Below, piece after piece: positions 55,553 to 64,000 of a stretch of DNA of 64,000 bases. A model generated the notes under the pieces. That model saw only the letters and a list, made by a program, of their open reading frames with translations. It was not told the DNA's origin and did not search any database. This DNA comes from Pseudonocardia nigra. GTDB taxonomy: Bacteria > Actinomycetota > Actinomycetes > Mycobacteriales > Pseudonocardiaceae. A program made the position numbers and the translations under genes. Location: assembly GCF_019396355.1 (NCBI RefSeq), contig NZ_JAHKRK010000019.1:1-64000 (forward strand), given 5' to 3'. The first letter of the stretch is position 1; each line of letters begins with the position of its first letter.

Positions 55553-56130
55553 CGGACGTGCGCGACCAGGTCGGTGTGCCGCACGGCGACGGGCGTGAGG
55601 TCGAGGCGGCCGACGCCGTCGAACAACCGCTCGCCGCGGCCCAGCACCACCGGCGCGACGTGCAGGCGCAACTCGTCCACCAGGCCGGCGGCGAGGTACT
55701 GGTTGACGGTGGCTGCGCCACCCGCTATCGCGACGGGCCGCTCGTCCGCAGCAGCGCGGGCCCGCTGCAGCGCCTCGTCGATGCCGCCGGTCACGAAGTG
55801 GAACGTCGTGCCGCCCGCCATCTCCACGGGCTCCCGCCCGTGGTGGGTGAGGACGAAGACCGGGGCGTGGTACGGCGGCTCCGGGCCCCACCAGCCGGTC
55901 CACTCCAGGTCCCACGCGCCGCGGCCGGGCCCGAACATGTTGCGGCCCATGACGAACGCGCCCGCCTCGGTCAGCGCCGCGAGCTCGTCGGCGTGCTCCT
56001 CGGGCCGTTCGAACATCCAGCGGTGCAGGCTGTCGCCGACGCCCTCCCCGAACGGCGCGTCCGGGCCCTGGTGCGGGCCGGCCACGAAGCCGTCCATCGA
56101 CATCGCCATGTCACAGGTGACCGTGCTCAT
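55522..56130 (-). CDS. Dihydrofolate reductase/RibD-like reductase
   Basis: A 202-aa protein of the RibD C-terminal/DHFR-like superfamily. It starts MSTVTCDMAMSMDGFVAG, and has AFVMGRNMFGPG, VFVLTHHGREPVEM and AIAGGAATVNQYLAAGLVDEL, which form the NADPH-binding fold. Such stand-alone proteins are common in actinobacteria and their substrates are largely unknown. It converges with benE, overlapping by 31 bases. A GTGCACA pair around 56240-56270 lies upstream. Confidence 0.85.
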   Translation of the reverse strand: MSTVTCDMAMSMDGFVAGPHQGPDAPFGEGVGDSLHRWMFERPEEHADELAALTEAGAFVMGRNMFGPGRGAWDLEWTGWWGPEPPYHAPVFVLTHHGREPVEMAGGTTFHFVTGGIDEALQRARAAADERPVAIAGGAATVNQYLAAGLVDELRLHVAPVVLGRGERLFDGVGRLDLTPVAVRHTDLVAHVRYAVGRPAGS

Positions 56131-56344
56131 CGTCGATCGCTCCTCCGGTCGTGGCGGGGCCTCTCGCCCGCGCCGTCGCCCACTGGTCGGAGCGCCCGCG
56201 GCGGTCTCGACATCGCCGCCGGAGGTTCTCGGTTCCTGTGCACATGTCGACGGTGGTGAGGACATCTCGGGCCGTGTGCACGCACGCCATGCGGTGTGGG
56301 GGACGACGCGCTGACCGGCGCTCGTCGAGGTGCTCCTGGCCGTC

Positions 56345-56947
56345 TCAGGACCGCAGGTACCGGCGCACCGCGCGCATGCTCGCGTCGAGCAGGTCGGACA
56401 GCACCGCGAACTCGTCGTCGAGCCACACGTCGTAGGCGGACAGCGCGACGGCGAGCGACACCCGGCCGACGGTCCGGGGGAGCAGGTCACCCGGCCGTTC
56501 GCCCGTACGCCGCGCGACGTACTCGGCGATGACGTGCCGCCACTCCGCGTACCGGAGCACGGAGTGGGCCTGCAGCTCGGGAGTGGTGAGGATCAGGCGC
56601 ATCCGTTCCCGGTGGCTCGGGCGCGCGTCGGCGGGGAAGTCGTTGAACAGCAGCACCCCGCGGTGCACGGCCTCGTGCACGGGGATGTCCTCGGGCATCC
56701 GGTCCAAGATCGCGCGAAAGCCGTCGAGCGTGCGGTCGAACTGCCCCCAGGGGATGTCGTTCTTCGAGGCGTAGTAGCGGAACAGCGTGCGCCGCCCCAC
56801 ACCCACCTCGCGGGCGATGTCGTCGAGCGTCGTACGCGCGAAACCGTGCTGCCGGAAGAGCCGGAACGCGGCTTGCTCGATCTCCCCGTGGGACGTCGCG
56901 ACCGGCCGTCCCCTCGCCGGGGTGCGTGGGGGGTCGCCGACCGGCAT
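56345..56947 (-). CDS. mftR: Mycofactocin system TetR regulator
   Basis: A 200-aa TetR protein. The helix-turn-helix is FRLFRQHGFARTTLDDIARE followed by VGVGRRTLFRYYASKNDIPW, the MftR-type recognition helix. It lies divergent from mftA with 93 bases between the starts, the standard arrangement. In mycobacteria MftR responds to acyl-CoA and represses mft genes. I found only weak dyads in the gap, so no operator is called. Confidence 0.9.
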   Translation of the reverse strand: MPVGDPPRTPARGRPVATSHGEIEQAAFRLFRQHGFARTTLDDIAREVGVGRRTLFRYYASKNDIPWGQFDRTLDGFRAILDRMPEDIPVHEAVHRGVLLFNDFPADARPSHRERMRLILTTPELQAHSVLRYAEWRHVIAEYVARRTGERPGDLLPRTVGRVSLAVALSAYDVWLDDEFAVLSDLLDASMRAVRRYLRS

Positions 56948-57040
56948 GGGCCAACGCTAGTACAGCCGCGGGTGTTGCCTTTTTGGCCACGAGTGCCATA
57001 ACTTCCTCGTGAACGCCGTCACAACGAAGGGACCACCGCG

Positions 57041-57157
57041 ATGAACCACGGAGAGCACAGCACCCGCGAGCACGCCGAGACCCCGGCCGCCGACGACCTG
57101 ACGGTCGAGGTCCTGGTCGAGGAGGTCTCGATCGACGGCATGTGCGGCGTCTACTGA
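57041..57157 (+). CDS. mftA: Mycofactocin precursor peptide
   Basis: A 38-aa peptide ending VSIDGMCGVY, the invariant MftA C-terminus whose final Val-Tyr is crosslinked and excised to build the mycofactocin redox core. The acidic leader (DDLTVEVLVEEV) is the recognition part for MftB and MftC. GAAGGGA precedes ATG 57041. The stop codon overlaps a degenerate copy of the TGAGCGA repeat described at 34848. Confidence 0.95.
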   Translation: MNHGEHSTREHAETPAADDLTVEVLVEEVSIDGMCGVY

Positions 57158-57204
57158 GCGAAGCTTGCGGAGCGAACAGTGATACTGAGCCCGGGCCCGC
57201 CGCG

Positions 57205-57498
57205 ATGACGCGATCGACCACCGTGGGGATGCTCGACGAGGCATGGGCGCTGGCGCCGCCGGTCGCCCTGCGCCCCGAGCCGTTCGGTGCCCTTGCCTAC
57301 CACTTCGGCAACCGGAAGCTCACCTTCCTCAAGCGGCCCGAGCTCGTCGCGGCCGTGCGGGGGCTGGCCGAGCACCCCGACGTGCGGTCCGCGCTCGTCG
57401 CGGCGGGCGTCCCCGAGCGCGAGCACGGCGCCTACGCCCACGCGCTGGCGGGCCTCGCCGCCGCCGACATGATCCGCCCGCGCGGGCACCAGGCCTAG
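57205..57498 (+). CDS. mftB: Mycofactocin peptide chaperone
   Basis: A 97-aa RRE-domain protein. AWALAPPVALRPEPFGALAY followed by HFGNRKLTFLKRPEL is the MftB signature. It binds the MftA leader and presents it to MftC. I use ATG 57205; the frame is open upstream to 57142 but that part has no family similarity. It lies 47 bases after mftA and 14 bases before mftC. Confidence 0.93.
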   Translation: MTRSTTVGMLDEAWALAPPVALRPEPFGALAYHFGNRKLTFLKRPELVAAVRGLAEHPDVRSALVAAGVPEREHGAYAHALAGLAAADMIRPRGHQA

Positions 57499-57512
57499 TC
57501 AGGAGCAGCCGC

Positions 57513-58724
57513 ATGACCTCCACCACCGTCCGGCCCGCGAACGCCACCCTGATCGAGCAGTTCGAGCGCGGCCTCAACGCCCCGATCTGCCTGACGTGGG
57601 AGCTCACCTACGCCTGCAACCTCGAGTGTGCGCACTGCCTGTCGTCGTCAGGCCGCCGGGACCCGCGCGAGCTCAGCACCGCGCAGTGCGAGGCCGTGAT
57701 CGACGAGCTGCAGCGGATGCAGGTCTTCTACGTCAACATCGGGGGCGGGGAACCGACGATCCGGCCCGACTTCTGGCATCTGCTGGAGTACGCGGTCGCG
57801 CACCAGGTCGGGGTGAAGTTCTCGACCAACGGGTCGCGCATCACGCCCGAGCGGGCCCGCTTCCTCGCGGGCACCGACTACGTCGACGTGCAGATCTCCC
57901 TGGACGGTGCCACGGCCGAGGTCAACGACTACGTGCGCGGCCCCGGCTCCTACGACACCGCGGTCACCGCGCTCACCAACCTCCGCGACGCGGGCTTCCG
58001 CGACGCGAAGATCTCCGTGGTCTGCACGCGGGACAACATCGGCCAGCTCGACGACTTCGCGGCGCTCGCCGAGACCTACGGCGCCACCCTGCGGCTCACC
58101 CGGCTGCGCCCGTCCGGGCGCGGCGCCGACGTCTGGGACGAGCTGCACCCGCTCCCGGAGCAGCAGCGCGTGCTCTACGACTGGCTCACCGCGCACGGCG
58201 ACAACGTGCTCACCGGCGACTCGTTCTTCCACCTCGCGGCGTTCGGGTCGGCCCTGCCGGGGCTCAACATGTGCGGAGCGGGCCGGGTCGTGTGCCTGAT
58301 CGATCCGGTCGGCGACGTCTACGCCTGCCCGTTCGCCATCCACGAGGAGTTCCGGGCCGGCAACCTGCTCGAGGACGGGGGCTTCCAGCGGGTGTGGCAG
58401 GACTCGGAGCTGTTCGCCGACCTGCGGCTGCCGCAGTCGGGCGGCGCCTGCTCCGCGTGCCGGTTCTACGACACCTGCCGCGGCGGCTGCATGGCCGCCA
58501 AGTTCTTCACGGGGCTGCCGATGGACGGCCCCGACCCGGAATGCGTGCAGGGGTACGGCGAAGCGGCGCTGGCCGGCGACCGAACCGTCCCGGCCGCGAG
58601 CCAGGACCACTCGCGGCGCAGCCCCACCCGCAACCAGCCGGTGATGCTGCAGATCGGCCGCCGCCCCGCGGCGCCGCCGGTCACGGCCTGCGCGGAGAGC
58701 CCGCTCGCCGGCTTCACACCCTGA
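57513..58724 (+). CDS. mftC: Mycofactocin radical SAM maturase
   Basis: A 403-aa radical SAM enzyme. The cluster motif is C35-x3-C39-x2-C42 (YACNLECAHC). GGGEPTIRPDF binds SAM, and the C-terminal SPASM region has CGAGRVVCLIDPVGDVYACP and ACSACRFYDTCRGGC for auxiliary clusters. It decarboxylates the MftA C-terminal Tyr and then forms the Val-Tyr bond. AGGAG precedes ATG 57513. Length is typical. Confidence 0.95.
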   Translation: MTSTTVRPANATLIEQFERGLNAPICLTWELTYACNLECAHCLSSSGRRDPRELSTAQCEAVIDELQRMQVFYVNIGGGEPTIRPDFWHLLEYAVAHQVGVKFSTNGSRITPERARFLAGTDYVDVQISLDGATAEVNDYVRGPGSYDTAVTALTNLRDAGFRDAKISVVCTRDNIGQLDDFAALAETYGATLRLTRLRPSGRGADVWDELHPLPEQQRVLYDWLTAHGDNVLTGDSFFHLAAFGSALPGLNMCGAGRVVCLIDPVGDVYACPFAIHEEFRAGNLLEDGGFQRVWQDSELFADLRLPQSGGACSACRFYDTCRGGCMAAKFFTGLPMDGPDPECVQGYGEAALAGDRTVPAASQDHSRRSPTRNQPVMLQIGRRPAAPPVTACAESPLAGFTP

Positions 58725-58767
58725 TCGCCCGACCACCGCCCGATCCCACCCCGATCCGAGGACCACC

Positions 58768-60018
58768 GTGCCCACTCCCGCCTGGCTCCAGAACCCCTGG
58801 AAGCAGAACCCCTGGTTCGAGTCCGTCGCCGTCGCCCAGCGCCGGGCGCGCAAGCGGCTGCCGGCCCCCGTGTACGGCGCGCTGGTCGCCGGCTCCGAAC
58901 GCGGTCAGACCGTCGCCGACAACCAGGCGGCGTTCGCCGAGCTCGGGCTCGCCCCGCACGTGGCGGGGCACCGGGCGCAGCGGTCCCTGGCGACCACGGT
59001 GATGGGGCAGGAGGTCGCCCTGCCGGTGCTCATCTCGCCCACCGGGGTGCAGGCGGTGCACCCCGACGGGGAGGTGGCGGTGGCCCGCGCCGCGGCCGCC
59101 CGCGGCACCGTCATGGGCCTGTCGAACTTCGCGAGCAAGCCCGTGGAGGAGGTGGTCGCGGCCTGCCCGAGCACGTTCTTCCAGATGTACTGGACCGGCG
59201 ACCGCGACGTGATGGTGCAGCGCATGGAGCGCGCCAGGGCGGCAGGGGCGAAGGGCCTCATCGCCACCCTCGACTGGTCGTTCTCGATGGGCCGCGACTG
59301 GGGCAGCCCGGAGATCCCCGAGAAGGTCGACCTCAAGACGATGGTGCGGATGGCCCCGCAGGTCATCGGGAAGCCCAGCTGGCTCGCGTCGTTCCTGCGC
59401 AGCGGCAGCATCCCCGACCTCACCGCGCCCAACCTGGCCCCACCCGGCGGCCCGGCTCCGACGTTCTTCGGGGCCTACTACGAGTGGATGACCACGCCGC
59501 CGCCCAGCTGGGAGGACGTGGAGTGGATGCGCCGGCAGTGGGACGGCCCGTTCATGCTGAAGGGCGTCTGCCGGGTCGACGACGCGAAGCGGGCGGTCGA
59601 CGCCGGCGTCACCGCGATCTCGGTGTCCAACCACGGCGGCAACAACCTCGACGGCACCCCTGCCGCGATCCGGATGGTCAAGCCGATCGCCGACGCGGTG
59701 GGCGAGCAGATCGAGGTCGTCATGGACGGCGGCATTCGGCGGGGCTCGGACGTGGTCAAGGCGCTCGCACTGGGCGCGAGGGCGGTGCTGATCGGCCGCG
59801 CCTACCTGTGGGGGCTCGCGGCGAACGGGCAGGCCGGGGTGGAGAACGTCCTCGACGTGCTGCGCAGCGGCATCGACTCCGCCCTGCTCGGCTTGGGCGT
59901 CTCGGACATCGGCGAGCTCACGCCCGACCACCTCGTCGTCCCCGACGGCTTCCACCGCGCGCTCGGCGTCCCGGCGACGTCGCGGTCGGAGAAGGTCGAG
60001 GTCCCGGCATCGGCGTGA
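58768..60018 (+). CDS. mftD: Pre-mycofactocin synthase, FMN-dependent
   Basis: A 416-aa flavoprotein of the L-lactate dehydrogenase/glycolate oxidase family, from GTG 58768. ISVSNHGGNNLDGTPAAI holds the active-site His, and VMDGGIRRGSDVVKALALGA binds the FMN phosphate. It oxidatively deaminates the excised AHDP product to give the redox-active alpha-keto amide. The usual next genes, mftE (peptidase) and mftF (glycosyltransferase), do not follow here, although the order A-B-C-D is standard. Confidence 0.93.
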   Translation: MPTPAWLQNPWKQNPWFESVAVAQRRARKRLPAPVYGALVAGSERGQTVADNQAAFAELGLAPHVAGHRAQRSLATTVMGQEVALPVLISPTGVQAVHPDGEVAVARAAAARGTVMGLSNFASKPVEEVVAACPSTFFQMYWTGDRDVMVQRMERARAAGAKGLIATLDWSFSMGRDWGSPEIPEKVDLKTMVRMAPQVIGKPSWLASFLRSGSIPDLTAPNLAPPGGPAPTFFGAYYEWMTTPPPSWEDVEWMRRQWDGPFMLKGVCRVDDAKRAVDAGVTAISVSNHGGNNLDGTPAAIRMVKPIADAVGEQIEVVMDGGIRRGSDVVKALALGARAVLIGRAYLWGLAANGQAGVENVLDVLRSGIDSALLGLGVSDIGELTPDHLVVPDGFHRALGVPATSRSEKVEVPASA

Positions 60019-60093
60019 GCGGACAGCCCGGCCCAGTTCTGTCGGTCCCCCCGGGCACAATGCAGCCCAGTCGAGACGAGGGGGCTGGAGAGG

Positions 60094-60843
60094 ATGGTCG
60101 TGGCGAGTTCGCTGTCGGAGGAGGATCTGGCGGCGGCGCGTGCGGAGGTGTCGGCCGGCAAGCCGTTCACGGTGTGGTTCACCAAGGCGGCGGTCGGTGT
60201 CCCGGTCGACGGTTCGGCCAAGGTGGTCTCGATCGCCGACGCGGCCGAGGGCGACTTCATCGAGGTGCGGCCCGTCGGCACGCGCGACACGATGTTCTGC
60301 TCGCCCAACGAGCTGACGCGCATCCGGCCGGCGCGCAAGCGGACGCAGCGGCGGGCGGAGCCGGCCGCGAAGCCCGATGCGGCGAAGGCGGGTGCGGAAC
60401 CGACCGCGAAGCCGGAACCGGCCGTGAAGCCCGCGGAGAAGCTTGCTGCGAAGCCCGCTGCGGCGGCGGCCGCGGAACCGGCCGTGCCGAAGGGTCCGCC
60501 GGCGGCCGTGCCCGCATCGGCGGCACCGGAGAAGCGGCCCGATCGGCCGCGTCCGGCGAACAACCGCGCGGCCGCCCGTCCCGCCGAGGTGACGGTCACC
60601 CTCAACGCCAACCCCGACGGCGAGTGGACCGTCGAGGTCGTGATCGGCAAGAAGCGCAGCGTGCGGCCCACGCCGGTGCAGCCTGCCGACGTCGCGAAGG
60701 CCGCCCGATCGTTGCCGTCGACGGTGGCAGAGGCGATCGACTCGTCGCTGGAGGCGGCGCGGCAGCGGCAGCTCGAACGGGTGGAGCGGCTGCGGGCCGA
60801 GCTCGACGCCGCGCAGCGGGCGCTGCACGAGTTGAGCGGGTGA
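60094..60843 (+). CDS. DUF6319-like protein with Ala/Pro/Lys-rich linker
   Basis: A 249-aa protein. The N-terminal module (SAGKPFTVWFTKAAVGVPVD, GDFIEVRPVGTRDTMFCSPN) looks like the DUF6319 family, from memory. A linker of about 75 residues rich in Ala, Pro, Lys and Glu follows (about 112-187), then a short beta module (VTVTLNANPDGEWTVEVVIG) and a C-terminal coiled coil (RQRQLERVERLRAELDAAQR). This basic-linker plus coiled-coil layout suggests a DNA- or envelope-associated structural protein, but no function is known. It stands between mftD and the SMC-type operon. Confidence 0.7.
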   Translation: MVVASSLSEEDLAAARAEVSAGKPFTVWFTKAAVGVPVDGSAKVVSIADAAEGDFIEVRPVGTRDTMFCSPNELTRIRPARKRTQRRAEPAAKPDAAKAGAEPTAKPEPAVKPAEKLAAKPAAAAAAEPAVPKGPPAAVPASAAPEKRPDRPRPANNRAAARPAEVTVTLNANPDGEWTVEVVIGKKRSVRPTPVQPADVAKAARSLPSTVAEAIDSSLEAARQRQLERVERLRAELDAAQRALHELSG

Positions 60844-60919
60844 CGTACCGGCAGGGCGCCGACCCCGTCGATCTACCTGTCGGGGCCGTCCCGGCCTGGC
60901 CGTAGAGTCCTCGTCCGTG

Positions 60920-62952
60920 ATGGCGGACGGGGGCGCGGTGGGCGCCGGGGACGACGGAGTCGCCCGCCGTCTCAAGGCGTTGGCGTGCACCGCTCCGCTG
61001 CACGACCTCGAGGCCCGCAAGACCCGCCTGGACTGGGTCGACGCCACGCCGTACCAGATGGCCGAGATCGCGTTGCAGGCGATCGACCAGGTCACGCTCG
61101 CGATGGACTTCGACCACGGCGCCGACCAGGGACAGGTGGTGCGGCGGCTGCTGCCGTTCGTCGCGGCCCAGGCCCCCGGTGCCCGGGCGGGGGAGCACGA
61201 GCGCGTCGGCCACTGGGTGATCGAGAACCTGATCAACGTGGGCAGCCTCGACCGGGGGTTCCAGGTCGACTACGGCACGTTCGCCGACGACGGCCGCTAC
61301 GTGCGCCGCCGCTTCGACTTCAAGCTGCTCGTGGAGGTGGCGGCGCCGGACGGCGAGGTGTACCTGCGCGCCTCCGACGAGGCGATCAACGTGCTCGTGG
61401 GCGCCCTGGACACCGACGTCGAGTCGGCGCAGATCGCGGCCGAGGTGAAGCTGGAGAGCCTGATCAGCCGGGGCCGGCTGGGCGACGCGCGGCTCGCGGC
61501 CGAGCAGGCGCGCTACCGCACCGTGCAGTACGCGGAGGCCCTGCGCCAGAAGCTCGACGCCACCCGCCGGGACGTGCGGTCGGTCGACTGGCTCGCCGCG
61601 GTGCCGGCGCTGCTCGACGAGGCACTGACGCACATCGAGGGCCGCTACCGGGCCGAGACGGCGATCCTCGCCAACATCGCCGACGCCCGCGACGAGGCCA
61701 CCGAGCCCGGCCGGCGCCGGCAGGCCGCCGAGCTGGTGGACGTCGTGAACGACTGCATCCAACGCCACACCCAGCTGCAGGCGCGGCTGCAGGAGGCGGG
61801 CGCGACGTTCCGCGCCGAGCAGGACCGCCAGCAGTTCAGCGGGCGGCCGCGGCGCGCGGCGATCGACGTGTTCGGGCAGCTCCTGCGCCCGTGCCTCGCG
61901 CTCGACATCGCCACCGGGCCGGCTGCGGCGTTCTTCCGCGCCGGCACCGGCGTCCGGGTGCCGAGCGTGCCGAGCCTCACCGGGTTGGTGGAGACGCTGT
62001 TGACCCCGCCGGTCGAACGCGACCCGCTGGGGCAGCCGATGCCCGAGCCCGATGTCGTGCCGGTGGACACCGACCGGTTCGGGGAGCGGCTCTGGCAGCA
62101 GGCCGCAGCCGTGCTCGACCCGGCGCGCGACGCGACGCGCCTGTCCGCCCTCCTCGAGCAGGCCCGCGACGTCGACCCCGAGCTGCCGTCGCTCGTGGTG
62201 CTGCGCGTCCTCCATGCGGTCGGCTCCGCCGTCGACCGTCGCGCGACGCCGGCTACGCCGACCTGGTCCGCCGCTACCGCGACGACGACGCGTTCGCCGA
62301 CACCGTGCAGCGGGTGGCGTCCGGGCTCGGGCTGGTGGTGCTCGCGGTCGAGGCGCCGTCGGGGATCGTGCTGGCCGCCGTCGAGGAGTCGGTGTTCGAG
62401 ATCCGGATGGACGAGTACGCGAAGCGCACGGCCCTGCAGAACCGCCAGACGGACAAGATGCTGCACGGCCTGGCGCAGCTCGCGGCGGCCGCGCTGGCGT
62501 TCCCGCGGCCCGACGACCTCGGCGACGACAGCTACGTCGGGCGCGTGTCGGTCGACCAGGTCGACGGTGCGGTGCGGGAGGCGTGCCGGGTGCTGGAGGA
62601 GCGCACCGCGGGCGCGGCGGCCGACCCGCTCTCGGACGCCCCGCAGCTGGAGGCGGCGTGGCGGGCGTGGCTGCGCCGTCCCGAGGCCACGGCGACGAAG
62701 GACGGCCGCGCCGGCGAGGCGACCACGCGTGGGATCGTCGGCAAGGCGCTGCGGTTCCTCGCCGATCAGGGGTTCCTCGTCGCCGTCGGCACCGAGGGCG
62801 CCTACCGCACCACGCCGCGCTACCAGGTGCAGGTCCGCGAGCTCGCCGCGCAGCGCGCGTTCGACGAGCTGCTGGAGCTCGGAGTGCTGCCGGCGGCCAC
62901 CGCGGGCGGGAGCCTGCGGTCCCCGGCCGGTCTGGAGGCACCGGATGTATGA
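60920..62952 (+). CDS. SMC-partner protein(s): kleisin-like part followed by MukE-like part (frame break near 62240)
   Basis: From ATG 60920 the first 440 residues are helical, with VYLRASDEAINVLVGALDTD and ESLISRGRLGDARLAAEQAR followed by long helices, a pattern like MukF/JetA kleisins. The frame then shifts near 62236-62248. About 235 residues continue as YADLVRRYRDDDAFADTVQR and TTRGIVGKALRFLADQGFLV to YRTTPRYQVQVRELAAQRAF, which is a winged-helix MukE/JetB-like domain. The first frame has no stop up to the window edge, and the second has no good start near the junction. So this is either one fused protein of about 677 aa or two genes merged by an indel. The second part overlaps the SMC start by 8 bases. 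Confidence 0.6.
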
Positions 62953-64000
62953 GCTGTCGCGCGTCCGGCTGTTCTCCGTCGGCCCGCCCGGCGCGCGCTA
63001 CCAGGACGTGCACCTCGACCTGCGCGGCGTCGGCCCTGCGATCCGCGGCATCGCCCGGCAGGTCGACCTGTTCGCCCCCGACGACCTCGAGCGCGCACCG
63101 CGCCGCCCGGCGCCGGCGTCGGTGCTGTTCCTGGAGAACGGTGGCGGCAAGTCGGTGCTGCTCAAGCTGCTGTTCTCGGTGCTGCTGCCGGGGCGGCGGC
63201 AGGTGGTCGGCACGACGAGCACCACCGTGCTGGAGAAGTTCGTGCTCGGCGAGGACGTCGCGCACGTGGTGCTCGAGTGGATGCACACCCGCACGGGGCA
63301 GCTGCTCGTCACCGGGAAGGTGTCGGAGTGGCGCGGGCACGTCACGTCGTCGGACCCGGAGAAGCTGGGCGCCGCCTGGTACTCCTTCCGGCCCGGTCCG
63401 GGCTTCGGCCTCGACGACCTGCCGTTCACCGTCGACGGCCGCCGCGTCACCACGAGCGGGTTCAAGGACCGGCTCACCGAGGAGCACCGCCGCGCGCCCG
63501 CCCTGGAGCTGGTCTGGGAGAACGGGCCGCGGGACTGGACGCGCCACCTGGTCGACGTCGGCCTCGACCCCGAGCTGTTCCGCTACCAGCGCGCCATGAA
63601 CGCGGGGGAGGGCGAGGCGGCCGAGGCCTTCTCCTTCCCCAGCGACGAGGCGTTCGTCGACTTCCTGCTGCGCGCCGTGCTCGATCCCGAGGAGCCGCAG
63701 AACCTCGCCGACCTCGTCGCCGGCTACGCCACGCGGCTGGCCCAGCGCGCCGACCTGGAACAGGAGCGCGACTTCGTCGACGGCACCCTGGCCCGGCTCG
63801 ACCCGCTGGCCGACGCCGAGCGCGCCGCCGCGCGCGCCCGCGACGACGAGGCCGCCGCCCGCGGGCTGGCCGCCGCGATCGTGGCCCGCCGGGCCGCGGA
63901 GGACGAGCGGGCCGCCGCGGCAACGGAGGCCCACACCGACGCGCAGGAGCGGGTGCGCGCCGCCGAGGCCGGGGAACGCCGGCTGCGGGAGATCACCACC
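62945..64000 (+). CDS. SMC-type ATPase, N-terminal part (runs off the window)
   Basis: The first 352 residues are visible from ATG 62945. The Walker A is ENGGGKS (residues 64-70, VLFLENGGGKSVLLKLLFSV), where the usual N-G-x-G-K is N-G-G-G-K. The head continues with VGTTSTTVLEKFVLGEDVAH and DPELFRYQRAMNAGEGEAAE. From about residue 260 the sequence becomes Ala/Glu/Arg-rich heptads, the beginning of a coiled coil. This is the layout of MukB/JetC/RecN-like large ATPases; hinge, second coil and Walker B lie outside the window. It overlaps the preceding gene, so it belongs to the same operon, probably as a condensin-like or plasmid-defence complex. Confidence 0.8.
   Translation, partial: MYELSRVRLFSVGPPGARYQDVHLDLRGVGPAIRGIARQVDLFAPDDLERAPRRPAPASVLFLENGGGKSVLLKLLFSVLLPGRRQVVGTTSTTVLEKFVLGEDVAHVVLEWMHTRTGQLLVTGKVSEWRGHVTSSDPEKLGAAWYSFRPGPGFGLDDLPFTVDGRRVTTSGFKDRLTEEHRRAPALELVWENGPRDWTRHLVDVGLDPELFRYQRAMNAGEGEAAEAFSFPSDEAFVDFLLRAVLDPEEPQNLADLVAGYATRLAQRADLEQERDFVDGTLARLDPLADAERAAARARDDEAAARGLAAAIVARRAAEDERAAAATEAHTDAQERVRAAEAGERRLREITT

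Noticed and set aside
56948-57040. An MftR operator between mftR and mftA
   Set aside because: Only weak, partial dyads (TGGC/GCCA, GTGA/TCAC) were seen, not better than chance in such DNA.
60602-63934. A 1110-codon minus-strand frame opposite the SMC operon
   Set aside because: Composition is typical of an antisense shadow, and the plus strand shows Walker A and coiled-coil text with proper overlaps.

Overview
The window looks like chromosome of a high-GC catabolic actinomycete, most likely a Pseudonocardiaceae member (Pseudonocardia or a near relative). This is inferred from the very high GC, GTG/TTG starts with strong GGAGG sites, tight ATGA/GTGA gene overlaps, mycofactocin, an actinobacterial group 1h [NiFe]-hydrogenase, a Mim/Prm-type propane monooxygenase and a DUF222-HNH gene. 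No rRNA, tRNA, CRISPR array or intact insertion sequence was seen.

Layout. (1) 0.15-6.6 kb: a TetR gene diverges from a five-gene homoprotocatechuate (3,4-dihydroxyphenylacetate) meta-cleavage operon: a FAH-RraA fusion, a GntR regulator, a DapA-like lyase, hpaE and hpaD. (2) 6.7-7.8 kb: a NicT nickel/cobalt permease. (3) 7.9-20.2 kb: a propane-monooxygenase locus. prmA-prmB-prmC-prmD-groEL lie on the minus strand. Alcohol dehydrogenase, amidohydrolase and a MIP18-like gene lie on the plus strand and converge on groEL at a 16-bp hairpin terminator. Two small unknown genes diverge from the dehydrogenase, and an AcoR/MimR-type activator diverges from prmA. The same palindrome, TCTCA-N3-TGAGA, sits in both divergent promoter regions. 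(4) 20.3-35.6 kb: a high-affinity hydrogenase locus with hypA, hypB (deleted) and hypF on plus, and on minus two SIS-domain genes, a HypC-like gene, hhyS, hhyL, NifU/Rieske-like, DUF5947-like, DUF6084-like, an unknown gene, a maturation protease, a tiny DUF6893-like peptide and hypC, hypD, hypE. (5) 35.8-42.2 kb: a GlcD-like flavoprotein, remnants of an alpha/beta hydrolase and a PucR regulator, a DUF222-HNH protein, and a Baeyer-Villiger-type monooxygenase with a divergent TetR. (6) 42.2-55.6 kb: benzoate to muconolactone: benR, a benC-benD fusion, benB and benA on minus; a LysR gene, catB, catA, catC, benK and benE on plus. (7) 55.5-60.0 kb: a DHFR-like reductase, then mftR and mftABCD. (8) 60.1-64.0 kb: a DUF6319-like protein and an SMC-type ATPase operon (kleisin/MukE-like partner plus SMC head) that runs off the right edge.

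Metabolically the window joins atmospheric-type H2 oxidation, short-chain alkane oxidation and two aromatic pathways. The nickel permease could supply the hydrogenase, and mycofactocin could serve alcohol oxidation; both links are inference.

Data quality: at least ten genes, most between 20 and 42 kb, are split by apparent indels, usually of one base in C/G runs, while reading frames on both sides remain well conserved. This suggests sequencing error more than decay. The roughly 55-codon loss in hypB, which removes its P-loop, is different and needs separate verification. The SMC-type operon at the right edge, the four-Cys NifU fusion in the hydrogenase locus, the BenC-BenD fusion and the 75-bp start-codon repeat are the least conventional features.
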